A stretch of 38,416 nucleotides of DNA from Chthoniobacterales bacterium (lineage in GTDB: Bacteria; Verrucomicrobiota; Verrucomicrobiia; Chthoniobacterales; UBA10450): contig JAICUQ010000012.1 of assembly GCA_025935755.1 (NCBI GenBank), positions 1 to 38,416 of the forward strand. The letters are read 5' to 3'. The translations under genes were made by a program, and so were the position numbers. The notes beneath the pieces are model-generated. The model saw nothing but the letters and a program-made list of their open reading frames with translations, had not been told where the DNA came from and did no database searches. How positions within the stretch are numbered: the stretch's first letter is position 1; each line of letters starts with the position of its first letter. Shown here piece by piece: positions 8,658-16,652 of the stretch.

Positions 8658-8972
8658 ATGGAAGTTGGAGTCACCCGCGAATCACGCGGATGACGCGAAA
8701 ACAAGACTTTAAGCGTCTCGCGAATGTCATTCTGAGCAAAACGAAGCTGCAATCCAGTCCCGAAACGCTTTCGCGGGCGAGGCCAGTTCCATCTCCGAGC
8801 AGGCTCTAAAGTTGGTTTTTCACAATGAATCGGGCCAGAGATGTTTAAAAGCCTGGCCTCATGCTTCGCATTTCGTCGCAGCGCGTCGCTCAACATGACA
8901 GTAGTAATTAATGAAGCGGAAAATTCGCGTCAATTCGTGTGTTTCGCGGGTAAAAATCTCGAGTCGAACGAC
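8658..8972. repeat. Intergenic region with nested inverted repeats
   Basis: No gene. Two pairs of imperfect inverted repeats are nested. The outer arms are 8673-8702 and 8920-8951 (both reading ACCCGCGAA...TGACGCGAA on one strand or the other). The inner arms are 8725-8740 and 8885-8900 (TGTCATTCTGAGC and the reverse complement TGTCATGTTGAGC). The inner sequence belongs to the dispersed family seen elsewhere in this window. The whole ~280-bp block looks like a non-autonomous repeat element or a pile-up of two of them between the HD-domain gene and the aconitase gene. Confidence 0.65.
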
Positions 8973-9572
8973 TCACTTTGTGCTGGCGCGCTTTCCGAGG
9001 AATTTCGCGATATCGAAATCCACAAAATCGGCATGATGAAATATGATCGATTCGATGGACCGCTCGACCTTGTCTCCCTCATGGCTATGTGTGGCTATGA
9101 TGTGCAGCACTTCGCCGGGAAGGCCGTGCTTGTAGGCGAGCGCAACGCCGCTGAATGGATGTCGCACCTGCTGTCCGAATTTCCCTTGGATCACTTTGCC
9201 GGAACCATCTTTGTCGTATTCAAGCGGTTTGCCCACGTCGGCGAGGAGCGAACCGGCAATGAGATAGTCGCGCTGGACCGGAATGCCGCAGCGGAAGGAT
9301 TTTTCCAAAACGTCGGCGATAGCTATGCATTGCCACGCACACGAATTGAGATGCTCGACAAACGTCATATCGATATCGCCAGCCAGCAGGGTAAACTTCA
9401 CTGCGCGGAGCTGGTCGAAAGTCCAGCCTTTCCCGCCGCAACCAGTGGTGATCGCCTCGTTCCAAACGGCCGCGACTTTTTCGCGGAGCGATTGGTCTTT
9501 GATTTCCATGAGAGGCGGAAATAGCTCCGCAATTTCGGTAACGCCGTAATGGGTCTGCTGAGTCGTTGTCAT
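8973..9572 (-). CDS. HD-domain-like protein with altered HD dyad
   Basis: This 199-residue protein follows the HD phosphohydrolase layout: FVEHLNSCAWQ (H74), RDYLIAGSLLADVGKPLEYD where an HD dyad is expected, RHPFSGVALAYKHGLP (H138), HIIATHSHEGD (H162, H164) and FHHADFVDFD (H179, H180, D182). At the dyad the sequence reads A111-D112, so the metal-binding His is missing, although LADVGK is otherwise the standard LHDVGK. Enough His residues remain that a metal could still bind. The gene follows the DUF6958 gene with 6 bases between them and so is probably cotranscribed. HD proteins usually cleave phosphate esters of nucleotides; substrate and even activity are uncertain here. Confidence 0.68.
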   Translation of the reverse strand: MTTTQQTHYGVTEIAELFPPLMEIKDQSLREKVAAVWNEAITTGCGGKGWTFDQLRAVKFTLLAGDIDMTFVEHLNSCAWQCIAIADVLEKSFRCGIPVQRDYLIAGSLLADVGKPLEYDKDGSGKVIQGKFGQQVRHPFSGVALAYKHGLPGEVLHIIATHSHEGDKVERSIESIIFHHADFVDFDIAKFLGKRASTK

Positions 9573-9578
9573 TGGGAA

Positions 9579-9860
9579 TTATTTGGATTTGATCCGATAG
9601 GTCTGAGGCTTTGAAGCAGTTCTTTCGATTATTTTTCTGGCTTCCAAATCAAGCTTAACAGTTTCGCCGTACCAACTGATATTTCCTGAGAATTTGCGTT
9701 TTAAGTTCTTATTAAGGCGGCTGAACAATTGGGTGTGCGTGAGGTCACTTTCTCGCAGGGCTGATAAGATCGCGTTCTTGAGCGTGTCGTATTTTTCTCT
9801 GTCGATATTCCTGCCGGTTTTACCAAGTGGATGTTTCGTCAGTATCTTTTGCGAGGCCAT
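9579..9860 (-). CDS. DUF6958 family small protein
   Basis: A 93-residue basic protein with the recognisable DUF6958 pattern: HPLGKTGRNIDREKYDTLKNAIL, a middle segment ending SGNISWYGETVKLDLEARKIIER, and a short basic tail. The helix-rich start and the strand-turn near the end are compatible with a winged-helix fold, which is an inference. The start at 9860 is well supported by GGGAGGATAAAGGT just upstream on the minus strand. It is the first gene of a probable two-gene unit with the HD-like protein. No function is established for the family. Confidence 0.75.
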   Translation of the reverse strand: MASQKILTKHPLGKTGRNIDREKYDTLKNAILSALRESDLTHTQLFSRLNKNLKRKFSGNISWYGETVKLDLEARKIIERTASKPQTYRIKSK

Positions 9861-10035
9861 ACCTTTATCCTCCCTGGTTGTCCTGTTCTATCCGACGGCC
9901 ATGTCGCTGGACCTCACAAGCGTTTGTTTCGCTCGGTTTCGCTCAATCGGGGGCACGCCTTGGTTGAATTGTTAATTTGTTTGATGCAGACTTCGCGGCA
10001 TCGTTCCGAAAGCCTGAAGTCCAGCCAGATCGCTC

Positions 10036-10386
10036 ATGCCAACCTACGAATATTCGTGTCAGAAGTGCGGGCAAACCTTCGAAGCATTCCAGTCGATGCG
10101 CGATGAACCATATCGCGAATGTCCGAAGGAGCTTTGTCGTTTGCCAAAATGGGGACACGGAAAGGTGAAACGTTTACTCGGCACCGGGGCGGGTTTGATT
10201 TTCAAGGGCTCGGGGTTCTACAGCACCGATTATCGCAGCGAATCATACAAAGCAGCTGCAAAAAAGGAATCTGCTCCGAAAACTTCCGAAGGCGGCGACA
10301 AATCATCGAAAGCGGAGTCAGCAAAAACTCCATCGTCGAGCGATACAAGAGCGGCTGCGAAGAAACCGCCGAAAGAATCCGCCTGA
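10036..10386 (+). CDS. FmdB-type zinc-ribbon protein
   Basis: The first 60 residues are an FmdB-family zinc ribbon: MPTYEYSCQKCGQTFE gives C8 and C11, and C29 and C34 supply the second knuckle. Family members usually read CPxC at the second knuckle; here it is wider (CPKELC) and followed by an extra RLPKWGHGK, so the ribbon has a small insertion. GAGLIFKGSGFYSTDYR is the conserved end of the domain. The last ~45 residues are Lys/Ala/Ser-rich and probably disordered. These proteins are regulators of unknown mechanism. The gene stands alone; 9861-10035 upstream holds nothing recognisable. Confidence 0.85.
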   Translation: MPTYEYSCQKCGQTFEAFQSMRDEPYRECPKELCRLPKWGHGKVKRLLGTGAGLIFKGSGFYSTDYRSESYKAAAKKESAPKTSEGGDKSSKAESAKTPSSSDTRAAAKKPPKESA

Positions 10387-10449
10387 TACTTGCAACGGCG
10401 CGAATTTGCGTAACGCGAAATCGAGCCCGGATGGGTTCGACAGGATCGG

Positions 10450-10899
10450 TTAGCCCTTCGGCAATTTTTGCAACTGCTCGATGAAGGCTTCCGGGCCGCC
10501 GGGGAAATAACCGTCAAACTGCCAGATTTTTTGGCCGTTGCTGTTCAGGACCACAATGGTGGGAAATCCCAAAACCTCGTATTGCTGGGCCAGTTGTCTG
10601 TTTTGCTTCTGCTCTTCGGTCGGAAGGGCCTTTCTGCGGGGAAAATCGAGTTCCACCAGAACGAGATTGTCGTGCGCGAAATCTTTGAATTTCGCCTGCG
10701 ACAGGACGTCCTTGTCGAATTTGATGCACCACCCACACCAGTCAGATCCCGTGAAATTGAGGAGCATAAGTTTGTGGTTCGCTTTGGCCTCTTCCTGGGC
10801 TTTGGTGTAGTCATGCAACCAGGCGGATTCGGCTCGGGCGAACGCAGCGAGACCAAGCGAGATAGCGGCTGCGAGGAAAAATAAACGAGGGACTTTCAC
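10450..10899 (-). CDS. Periplasmic thioredoxin-fold protein with CGWC motif
   Basis: A 149-residue secreted protein: residues 1-23 form a signal peptide ending in ARA. The mature part is a thioredoxin fold with the redox motif W54-C55-G-W-C58 in FTGSDWCGWCIKFDKDVL, and the cis-proline loop GFPTIVVLNSNG. The extended helix after the motif and YEVLGFPT resemble the thioredoxin_7/DUF255-like secreted thioredoxins rather than TrxA. It probably acts in the periplasm as a disulfide reductase or oxidase; partners are unknown. The gene is convergent with the FmdB gene, which ends 63 bases away. Confidence 0.85.
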   Translation of the reverse strand: MKVPRLFFLAAAISLGLAAFARAESAWLHDYTKAQEEAKANHKLMLLNFTGSDWCGWCIKFDKDVLSQAKFKDFAHDNLVLVELDFPRRKALPTEEQKQNRQLAQQYEVLGFPTIVVLNSNGQKIWQFDGYFPGGPEAFIEQLQKLPKG

Positions 10900-10989
10900 T
10901 CGACCATCTTCGATGCAGTTGCAGCCCGACGCAAGAGCCCCGAAAGCATTCGGGACCCGGTAGTGCTGTTATTTTTCTGCAAGTCTGCA

Positions 10990-11017
10990 ATAGCCCGACG
11001 CGGCAACGTCGGGCTAT
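10990..11017 (-). terminator. Strong hairpin, possible terminator of the SWIB gene
   Basis: An 11-bp perfect stem (ATAGCCCGACG / CGTCGGGCTAT) with a 6-base loop lies 17 bases downstream of the SWIB gene stop. On the minus strand the stem is followed by TTGCAGACTTGC, not a clean U-run, so termination may be weak or the hairpin may instead protect the 3' end. Confidence 0.5.
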
Positions 11018-11033
11018 CGGAGGAAATCTTGAT

Positions 11034-11312
11034 CTATTTCAGATGCTTCGAGACGAGTTTGGTCATCTCGAACATGCTCACCTGACTCTTGCCATTGAAC
11101 ACCGGCCTGAGCTGGTCGTCGGCGTTGATCATGATCCTTTTCTTCTTGTCCTGCAGACCACGCTTCTTGATGTATGCCCAAAGCTTTTTTGTAAGCTCCG
11201 GCCGCGAGAGCGGCTGCGAACCGACGATGGCAGAAAGCTTATCGTCCGGCTGGACCGGCTTCATGAAGGCGGGATTCGGTTTGCGCTTGGAAGTTTTTTT
11301 GGTTTTCGGCAT
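11034..11312 (-). CDS. SWIB/MDM2 domain protein
   Basis: A 92-residue protein: a basic N-terminal tail (KKTSKRKPNPAFMKPVQP), then one SWIB domain with the conserved LSRPELTKKLWAYIKKRGLQDKKKRIMINADDQL and the closing VSMFEMTKLVSKHL. SWIB is best known from eukaryotic SWI/SNF complexes; in bacteria it occurs as stand-alone proteins or fused to topoisomerase I, chiefly in Chlamydiae and relatives. The basic tail suggests nucleic-acid binding. Its role in chromosome compaction or transcription is inferred. It lies between the thioredoxin-like gene and the phosphatase gene on the same strand, with gaps that argue for separate transcripts. Confidence 0.88.
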   Translation of the reverse strand: MPKTKKTSKRKPNPAFMKPVQPDDKLSAIVGSQPLSRPELTKKLWAYIKKRGLQDKKKRIMINADDQLRPVFNGKSQVSMFEMTKLVSKHLK

Positions 11313-11375
11313 GGACGCTGACTAACGTTTCGCCTGCGGGAGAGCAAGACTAATTTTCGAGCTAAATAAAATTTT

Positions 11376-12548
11376 TTATCGGGGGTCTTCCCGACGCACC
11401 GCGATTGCCGCCACGTCGTCGGGAGCAGCTGTAGCAGAATTAGCAGGAGCGATATGCGCTACAATCGGTTTGAGCAAAGCCTCCGCACTCGGAGCGGAAT
11501 GATCCAGCACCTTTTCAAGTTGCCTGGGAGTTACCTGATGGCCCTCATCGTTCTTCCATCGGAATAAGCCATCAGTGTAGAGAAGAAAGGCGTCGCCGGG
11601 TTCAAGATCGATAAGGGTCTCGTTGAATGCGGTGCGTTTTAACAACCCAAGTGGAGGCGCCACCGACGGAACGGATTTTGTTGTACCATCATGACGAACA
11701 ACCAACAGCGGTGGATGACCTGCGCCCACGACTTGCGCTTGTCCCGTTGCCGGGTCAAGGGCAACACACATTGCGGTCATGAATGAGCGCGCGCCAAAGA
11801 TGCTGCGAAAGTCGTTGTCCACGCCTTCCATCAAGCTGGCCGGCGAATCGTGATCCAGGCTGCCGTAGTGGAAAAGAAGTTTTGCCAGTGTGGTGAGCAA
11901 AGCCGCAGCCGCGCCATGTCCTGTGCCATCGGCAATCCAAAACAGGATTCGGCCGTCCCGCATTCGAAGCCAGCCGTAGATATCGCCGCCTACCTGGATG
12001 ACCGGGCGGTAATAGGTAGCAAGTTGCCAACCGGGAAGCAGCAACGATTTCTGTGGTATCAACGATTGCTGCGTTAAGCGGGCCGCTGCCAGGTCGCGTT
12101 CCAGATCGTGGCGCCATTTTTCAAGCTCATCGTTCTGCCGTTCGAGTTGTCGCCGCATTGAGCGGAGCCGAATCTGTGTTTCAATTCGCGCGCGCAACAC
12201 CGAGGAATTCACCGGTTTTGTCACAAAATCGTCCGCGCCGGCCTGCAGACACGAGACTTCGCTCTGTTCGCTGCCATGAGCAGTCAGCATGATCGCGGGA
12301 ATCTGGGCGATGGCCGGGTCCTCATCGGAACGAAGGCGCCGTAGCACTTCGGCGCCATTGAGTCCCGGCATGTCGAAGTCCAGCAGCAAAACCGAAGGCG
12401 GTTTATCGTGAATGCTCTCCAGCGCTTCGACGCCGTCTTTGCACACCCGGCAATTATAGCCAGTTGAGCTGAGCAGTTGCCCCAACACCCTGCGACTCAT
12501 TGCATCGTCATCAACGACTAAGATCTCTGCATGTGAATTGTCTTGCAT
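11376..12548 (-). CDS. Response regulator-SpoIIE/PP2C phosphatase fusion (RsbU-like)
   Basis: Residues 6-125 are a receiver domain: acidic pocket D13-D14, phosphoacceptor D57 (LLLDFDMPG), the LTAHG Thr and the Lys of VTKPV. A coiled-coil linker (SMRRQLERQNDELEKWRHDLERDL) leads into a SpoIIE-type PP2C phosphatase: ARLTQQSLIPQ, VGGDIYGW with the metal-binding Asp, WIADGTGHGAAAALLT and LLYTDGLFRW. The expected activity is dephosphorylation of a STAS anti-sigma antagonist, controlled by phosphorylation of the receiver. The STAS protein at 20215 is a candidate partner, although a second phosphatase sits directly beside it. No histidine kinase is adjacent. Confidence 0.9.
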   Translation of the reverse strand: MQDNSHAEILVVDDDAMSRRVLGQLLSSTGYNCRVCKDGVEALESIHDKPPSVLLLDFDMPGLNGAEVLRRLRSDEDPAIAQIPAIMLTAHGSEQSEVSCLQAGADDFVTKPVNSSVLRARIETQIRLRSMRRQLERQNDELEKWRHDLERDLAAARLTQQSLIPQKSLLLPGWQLATYYRPVIQVGGDIYGWLRMRDGRILFWIADGTGHGAAAALLTTLAKLLFHYGSLDHDSPASLMEGVDNDFRSIFGARSFMTAMCVALDPATGQAQVVGAGHPPLLVVRHDGTTKSVPSVAPPLGLLKRTAFNETLIDLEPGDAFLLYTDGLFRWKNDEGHQVTPRQLEKVLDHSAPSAEALLKPIVAHIAPANSATAAPDDVAAIAVRREDPR

Positions 12549-12688
12549 TCCTATTTCGGATTCGGATCACGGCTGCTGGCGTATCGTATTTGTGGTGTTC
12601 TTTTCAATAAATCCCACAGGTTGAACAAAGCGTGATTTAATCGTTGGCAACGAGTCGGACTCCGGATACGATAACGAAAATTTTCATT

Positions 12689-13084
12689 ATGAAGTTTTCA
12701 CTCCCGCTTGCTCTTCTTGCGGTTTTCTTTTTGGCCTCATGTGCCGAGGAGCCGCCACCACCACCGATTACGCAGCAACATCGGGCCTCAGCTTATCCCG
12801 CCACACAGCCGCAAGAATACCCGCCGCAGCAGCAACCGTTTAACCCTAATGGACCTGTCCAGCCAACACCGCCACCACCGGTGGTCGCATCTTCGCCTCC
12901 GCCCACGCCTGCGCCCTCGACAAAGGTGGCAAAGGGAGATTATCCGTACGGGATCCCTGTTCCGGGGAAACCCCACTTGGTGGAGAGTCCGTATTCGCCC
13001 GGTAAATATATCGATGTGGAAGGATTCCCTCCCGGGACCGAAGTGAAGGATCCTTATACCGACAAGATTTTTCTGGTGCCGTAA
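12689..13084 (+). CDS. Proline-rich lipoprotein
   Basis: The ATG at 12689 gives a classical lipoprotein signal (MKFSLPLALLAVFFLASC) with lipobox L-A-S-C; an upstream in-frame start at 12644 would add 15 residues that spoil it. After the Cys there are about 80 residues very rich in Pro and Gln, probably an extended cell-wall-spanning linker. The last ~45 residues (DYPYGIPVPGKPHLVESPYSPGKYIDVEGFPPGTEVKDPYTDKIFLV) form a conserved-looking small domain. It has no recognised function. It lies between divergent phosphatase and aroA genes. Confidence 0.75.
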   Translation: MKFSLPLALLAVFFLASCAEEPPPPPITQQHRASAYPATQPQEYPPQQQPFNPNGPVQPTPPPPVVASSPPPTPAPSTKVAKGDYPYGIPVPGKPHLVESPYSPGKYIDVEGFPPGTEVKDPYTDKIFLVP

Positions 13085-13193
13085 AGCGTGGCCCGGAGTT
13101 CCGCTGATGCGGGATGGTGAATACCCATTAACCCAGCACAGCCTTTCCCTGCAAACATGCGGACATGAACATCAGCAAGCTTAGCTTCATTTT

Positions 13194-14546
13194 ATGGAAT
13201 TGCGCGTAAAGCGATCGGGTCGAATCGATCTCGAAATCACGGTTCCGGGCGACAAGAGCATTTCGCATCGCGCAGTGATCATAGCCTCTCTCTCCAATGG
13301 AGTCTGCACGGTGCGCGGGTTTTTACCCAGCGACGATTGCATGCACACCGTCAACGCGATGCGTGCGCTGGGGATCAAGATCGAACAACCGGAGCCGAGC
13401 ACCTTGGTCATCCACGGAAAAAAACGCGTCCTCACCGCACCAACTCAGGAAATTAATTGCGGCAATTCGGGGACGACTATGAGGCTCCTGGCAGGCCTGC
13501 TCGCCGGACAGAAATTCGAGAGCCGGCTGGTGGGAGATCCTGGCTTATCCAAACGCCCGATGGAGCGGGTGATCGCGCCGCTTTGCGAGATGGGCGCCAG
13601 CGTTGTCGCTGAAGGCCCCGACGGAACGCCTCCCTTGCGCATTCATGGAGGTTCGTTACGTGGAATCCAATACCGCCCCTCGCTCGCAAGCGCACAAGTC
13701 AAAGCCGCGCTGCTCCTGGCCGGTCTCTTCGCAAAAGGTAAGACCACAATTGAAGAACCAGTCCCGACGCGAAATCACATGGAGAAGATGCTTAATTATT
13801 TCCTCGTCCGCACCACAAGAGAAGATGACGGAAGTGTTAGTGTTTTCGGCGATCAGGTTCCCGAATCTCGAGATTTCGATATTCCCGGCGACATCTCGTC
13901 GGCAGCATTTTGGTTGGTTGCTGCCGCGGCGCAGCAGCGCGGGCATCTCCTGATCCGCAACGTCGGATTAAATGATACGCGAACCGCCATGTTGGGCGTG
14001 CTCCTCCGCATGGGTGCGCACGTTCGCGAAGCGGTTGAAGAGGTCGAGCATCTTGAACCGCGCGGAGTAGTAGAAGTCACCGGGGTGCCGCTAAAAGCCA
14101 CGGTCATTCAGGGTAGAGAAGTGCCACAGCTGATTGATGAATTGCCCATTCTTTCCATCGCAGGCGTTTTGGCGACCGGCAAAACAACCATCCGCAACGC
14201 CGAGGAGTTGCGGGTGAAGGAAACCGATCGGATCGCGGCGATTGCACACAATCTGCGCACCATGGGCGCGCAGGTGGCCGAGCTCAGCGACGGGCTTGAA
14301 ATCTACGGGCCGGCTCCATTACATGGAGCACGGCTGCCGAGCTTCGGCGATCACCGGATCGCCATGGCCTTTGCGATCGCCGGCTTGTTCGCTGAAGGTG
14401 AGACTATTATTCAGGATGCCGAATGCGTTCGTGAATCGTACCCGGGATTCGAATCAGTTCTTGAAGAATTTACCAATCCGAAGCGGATGCAGGTCAGCAC
14501 GCCGGTGATCGGTTCGCTTGCTCCTGTGCCTGCACAGGAGAGCTAG
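13194..14546 (+). CDS. aroA: 3-phosphoshikimate 1-carboxyvinyltransferase (EPSP synthase)
   Basis: Full length (450 residues). It makes EPSP from shikimate-3-phosphate and PEP in aromatic amino-acid synthesis. Substrate motifs are visible: VPGDKSISHRA (K21, S22), NCGNSGTTMRLLAG, GDPGLSKRPMERV, SLASAQVKAALLLAG, PQLIDELPIL with the catalytic Asp, and EELRVKETDRI. The SASAQVK-type motif and the NCGNSGT context look nearer to class II enzymes than to E. coli AroA, but the Gly-to-Ala change of highly glyphosate-tolerant forms is not present, so tolerance cannot be read from sequence. It is the first gene of the aroA-cmk-plsC run; cmk starts 26 bases after its stop. Confidence 0.95.
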   Translation: MELRVKRSGRIDLEITVPGDKSISHRAVIIASLSNGVCTVRGFLPSDDCMHTVNAMRALGIKIEQPEPSTLVIHGKKRVLTAPTQEINCGNSGTTMRLLAGLLAGQKFESRLVGDPGLSKRPMERVIAPLCEMGASVVAEGPDGTPPLRIHGGSLRGIQYRPSLASAQVKAALLLAGLFAKGKTTIEEPVPTRNHMEKMLNYFLVRTTREDDGSVSVFGDQVPESRDFDIPGDISSAAFWLVAAAAQQRGHLLIRNVGLNDTRTAMLGVLLRMGAHVREAVEEVEHLEPRGVVEVTGVPLKATVIQGREVPQLIDELPILSIAGVLATGKTTIRNAEELRVKETDRIAAIAHNLRTMGAQVAELSDGLEIYGPAPLHGARLPSFGDHRIAMAFAIAGLFAEGETIIQDAECVRESYPGFESVLEEFTNPKRMQVSTPVIGSLAPVPAQES

Positions 14547-14572
14547 TTAGTTTCGTTAGGCGCGAACAAAAC

Positions 14573-15268
14573 ATGGGATCCTATGCTTCGCACCACCTTG
14601 TGATCGCTATCGATGGTCCTGCTGCCTCGGGAAAAAGCAGCGTTGCGCGCCAGCTCGCGCGGCAGCTCGGCTTTATCTACGTCAACTCGGGTGCGATTTA
14701 TCGAGCGATCACCTGGCATCTCCTCCAAAATAAAATTCTGCCGGACCAGAGCGAACGCATCAACGAGGCGCTGAATTCGGCGGCACTTACGTGCGATGTT
14801 CGAGACGATGAAGCCCGCATCGTTGTTAATGACATCGATCCCGCCGGGCATTTGCGCGATGACCGCGTGAACGAAAGCGTTTCTCGCGTGAGCAAATTAC
14901 CGCGAGTTCGCGAAATCGTTTCGCGGCGACTTCATGACTGCGCCGAAGGACGTGACGTTGTAATCGAAGGCCGGGACATCGGATCAGTCGTTTTTCCCGA
15001 TACGCCGTACAAATTCTATATCGATGCTTCGCCCGAGGTGCGTCTGCAACGTCGCGCCGCCCAGGGAGAGCGCGATGAGATCACCATTCGCGATCGCGAT
15101 GATGTCTCCCGGGCCGTCTCACCACTTGTGAAAGCAAAGGATGCGCACCTGATCGACACCTCACATGTCACGGTCCAACAGGTGGTGACGGAGATAATGA
15201 CGCGGCTTGAGCAGTTAGGTTTGCCGATTAGCGATGTTCGGATCACAAATCGCGCCCTCGGCGAATGA
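14573..15268 (+). CDS. cmk: Cytidylate kinase
   Basis: A 231-residue (d)CMP kinase. The P-loop is GPAASGKSS (residues 15-23), followed by the CMP-binding YVNSGAIYRAIT, the IEGRDIGSVVFPD segment and the LID-type RDRDDVSRAVSPLVKAKDA. It converts CMP/dCMP to the diphosphate with ATP. It lies between aroA and plsC, an order common in bacteria, and its stop overlaps the plsC start in ATGA at 15265-15268. The C-terminal tail after DTSHVTVQQVV is slightly longer than in E. coli. Confidence 0.95.
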   Translation: MGSYASHHLVIAIDGPAASGKSSVARQLARQLGFIYVNSGAIYRAITWHLLQNKILPDQSERINEALNSAALTCDVRDDEARIVVNDIDPAGHLRDDRVNESVSRVSKLPRVREIVSRRLHDCAEGRDVVIEGRDIGSVVFPDTPYKFYIDASPEVRLQRRAAQGERDEITIRDRDDVSRAVSPLVKAKDAHLIDTSHVTVQQVVTEIMTRLEQLGLPISDVRITNRALGE

Positions 15269-15879
15269 ATTTGTATTATTGGCTTGGTTATCATTTAAGC
15301 CGGCTGGCGGGCCGATTGTTATTCCGGTTTCGCGTTATTCATCGGGAGCGGATGATTCAAAGCGGGCCGGTGATCCTGGCTATGAATCACCAAAGCTATC
15401 TTGACCCGCCACTGGCCGGGATCACGTGCGATAGACCGATTTATTTCCTGGCCCGCCGAACACTTCTGGATGTTCCGCTGCTGGGGTGGGTTCTGCCAAA
15501 GGTGAACGTAATTCCGGTGAACCAGGAAGGGGTTGATCGCAGCGCCATCAAAGCCTTGATCCGCTTGCTGCAAGCGGGCAACGGCGTGCTGGTTTTCCCC
15601 GAAGGCTCCCGCACGCTGGACGGCAATCTTCAACCGGCGGAGCCGGGCCTGGGTTTGGTCATCGCCAAGACGCTGGCGCCCGTCGTGCCGATGCGGATCT
15701 TTGGCGCTCGCGACGCGCTACCGCGCGAAGGAGGCGGTCTTCGGCTTGTGCCCGTTACCATTGTAATTGGTGAACCGATCGTTTTCAGTGCAGCCGATCT
15801 CGAGCCGCCAGGGAAGAATCTGTATGCCGCGCTGAGCGATCGCGTCATGAAAGCGATCGCTGCGCTGCGCCTGGAGTGA
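15265..15879 (+). CDS. plsC: 1-acylglycerol-3-phosphate O-acyltransferase (PlsC family)
   Basis: A 204-residue acyltransferase. The catalytic NHxSxxxD-type motif is NHQSYLD at 41-47 (H42, D47); the phosphate-binding FPEGSRT is at 111-117, and PVVPMRIFGA is motif IV. Residues before 40 include a short hydrophobic stretch that probably associates with the membrane. It adds the second acyl chain to lysophosphatidic acid. It is translationally coupled to cmk by the 4-base overlap. It is shorter than E. coli PlsC (245) but normal for the type that sits next to cmk. Confidence 0.92.
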   Translation: MNLYYWLGYHLSRLAGRLLFRFRVIHRERMIQSGPVILAMNHQSYLDPPLAGITCDRPIYFLARRTLLDVPLLGWVLPKVNVIPVNQEGVDRSAIKALIRLLQAGNGVLVFPEGSRTLDGNLQPAEPGLGLVIAKTLAPVVPMRIFGARDALPREGGGLRLVPVTIVIGEPIVFSAADLEPPGKNLYAALSDRVMKAIAALRLE

Positions 15880-15928
15880 GTAGTTACCGGCGCATTTGCG
15901 ATTGTGATGTTCACTTGAATACTGGGTA

Positions 15929-16123
15929 ATGGATTCGCAGGATAGGACGACCGGGGGATCTCCAGCGCCCGGAGCTTCAAAGACCGCAATTCTGTTAATG
16001 GCGGCAATCGTGATTTGCCTCGCGATCCTGGCAGTTTTTGCCAACGTCCAGCGTTCCAGGCGTGAAAGTGTCGAAGCAGTGACAATTCGGTCGACGATCT
16101 CGCCGACACCACGACAGCGTTAA
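15929..16123 (+). CDS. Small single-span membrane protein
   Basis: This is a 64-residue candidate gene. It has a polar N-terminus (MDSQDRTTGGSPAPGASK), a single strong hydrophobic segment (TAILLMAAIVICLAILAVFA) and a basic tail, which is a plausible inner-membrane topology and not a random pattern. It lies 49 bases after plsC on the same strand. No family is recognised and the ribosome binding site is weak, so the call rests on composition and position. Confidence 0.45.
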   Translation: MDSQDRTTGGSPAPGASKTAILLMAAIVICLAILAVFANVQRSRRESVEAVTIRSTISPTPRQR

Positions 16124-16192
16124 CTTTCGTTTGACTTCGAAAACCTCTCCGATTTGTTCGTGCACTGCAAAAAGGTCCAACTCATCCGTAAT

Positions 16193-16642
16193 ATGAAAAA
16201 AACATTTGCTCTGTCGTTGCTCGTCCCGTTAGCGCTGGTTTGCTCGTGCCAAAAACAAGATTCGACCGCTGAGCAAGAACTCACTAAACGGAAAACGGAG
16301 TTGGATGCGCGGGAGAAGGCATTAGACGACAAGGAGAAGGCCCTGGAACAACGAGAACAAGTAATCGCAAAAACGAGAGTTCCTTCGGTGCCCCGAATAG
16401 CCCCAGTTCCCTCTCCCGCCCAGCCACGTCAGACTGTTCCGCCCGAGATGCAAGGTCTCGTTGCAGATCCTTCGCAGGGAAGAGCCGAACGAGAACAACG
16501 ACTGCAGGAGCGCCTCATCGAAAGACAGCGCAAGATCGAAGAGGTGCAAAGAAGGAGAGTTCGGGTGTCGCGACCAACTCAGGCAACCGCTCCTTCTACG
16601 CAGGAAGCTGCTTCACCGATTCCGTCGCCTACCCCTGAGTAA
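16193..16642 (+). CDS. Coiled-coil lipoprotein
   Basis: From the ATG at 16193 the protein (149 residues) starts with a lipoprotein signal (MKKTFALSLLVPLALVCSC), lipobox V-C-S-C with the modified Cys at 19. The next ~40 residues are heptad-like and charged (ELTKRKTELDAREKALDDKEKALEQREQVIA), a clear coiled coil, followed by a Pro-rich linker, a second charged helical stretch (REQRLQERLIERQRKIEEVQRRR) and a Thr/Pro-rich tail. The in-frame start at 16154 would hide the signal and is rejected. Function unknown. It converges on the exonuclease-ligase gene, whose stop is only 10 bases away. Confidence 0.72.
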   Translation: MKKTFALSLLVPLALVCSCQKQDSTAEQELTKRKTELDAREKALDDKEKALEQREQVIAKTRVPSVPRIAPVPSPAQPRQTVPPEMQGLVADPSQGRAEREQRLQERLIERQRKIEEVQRRRVRVSRPTQATAPSTQEAASPIPSPTPE

Positions 16643-16652
16643 TTTTGAGGGG

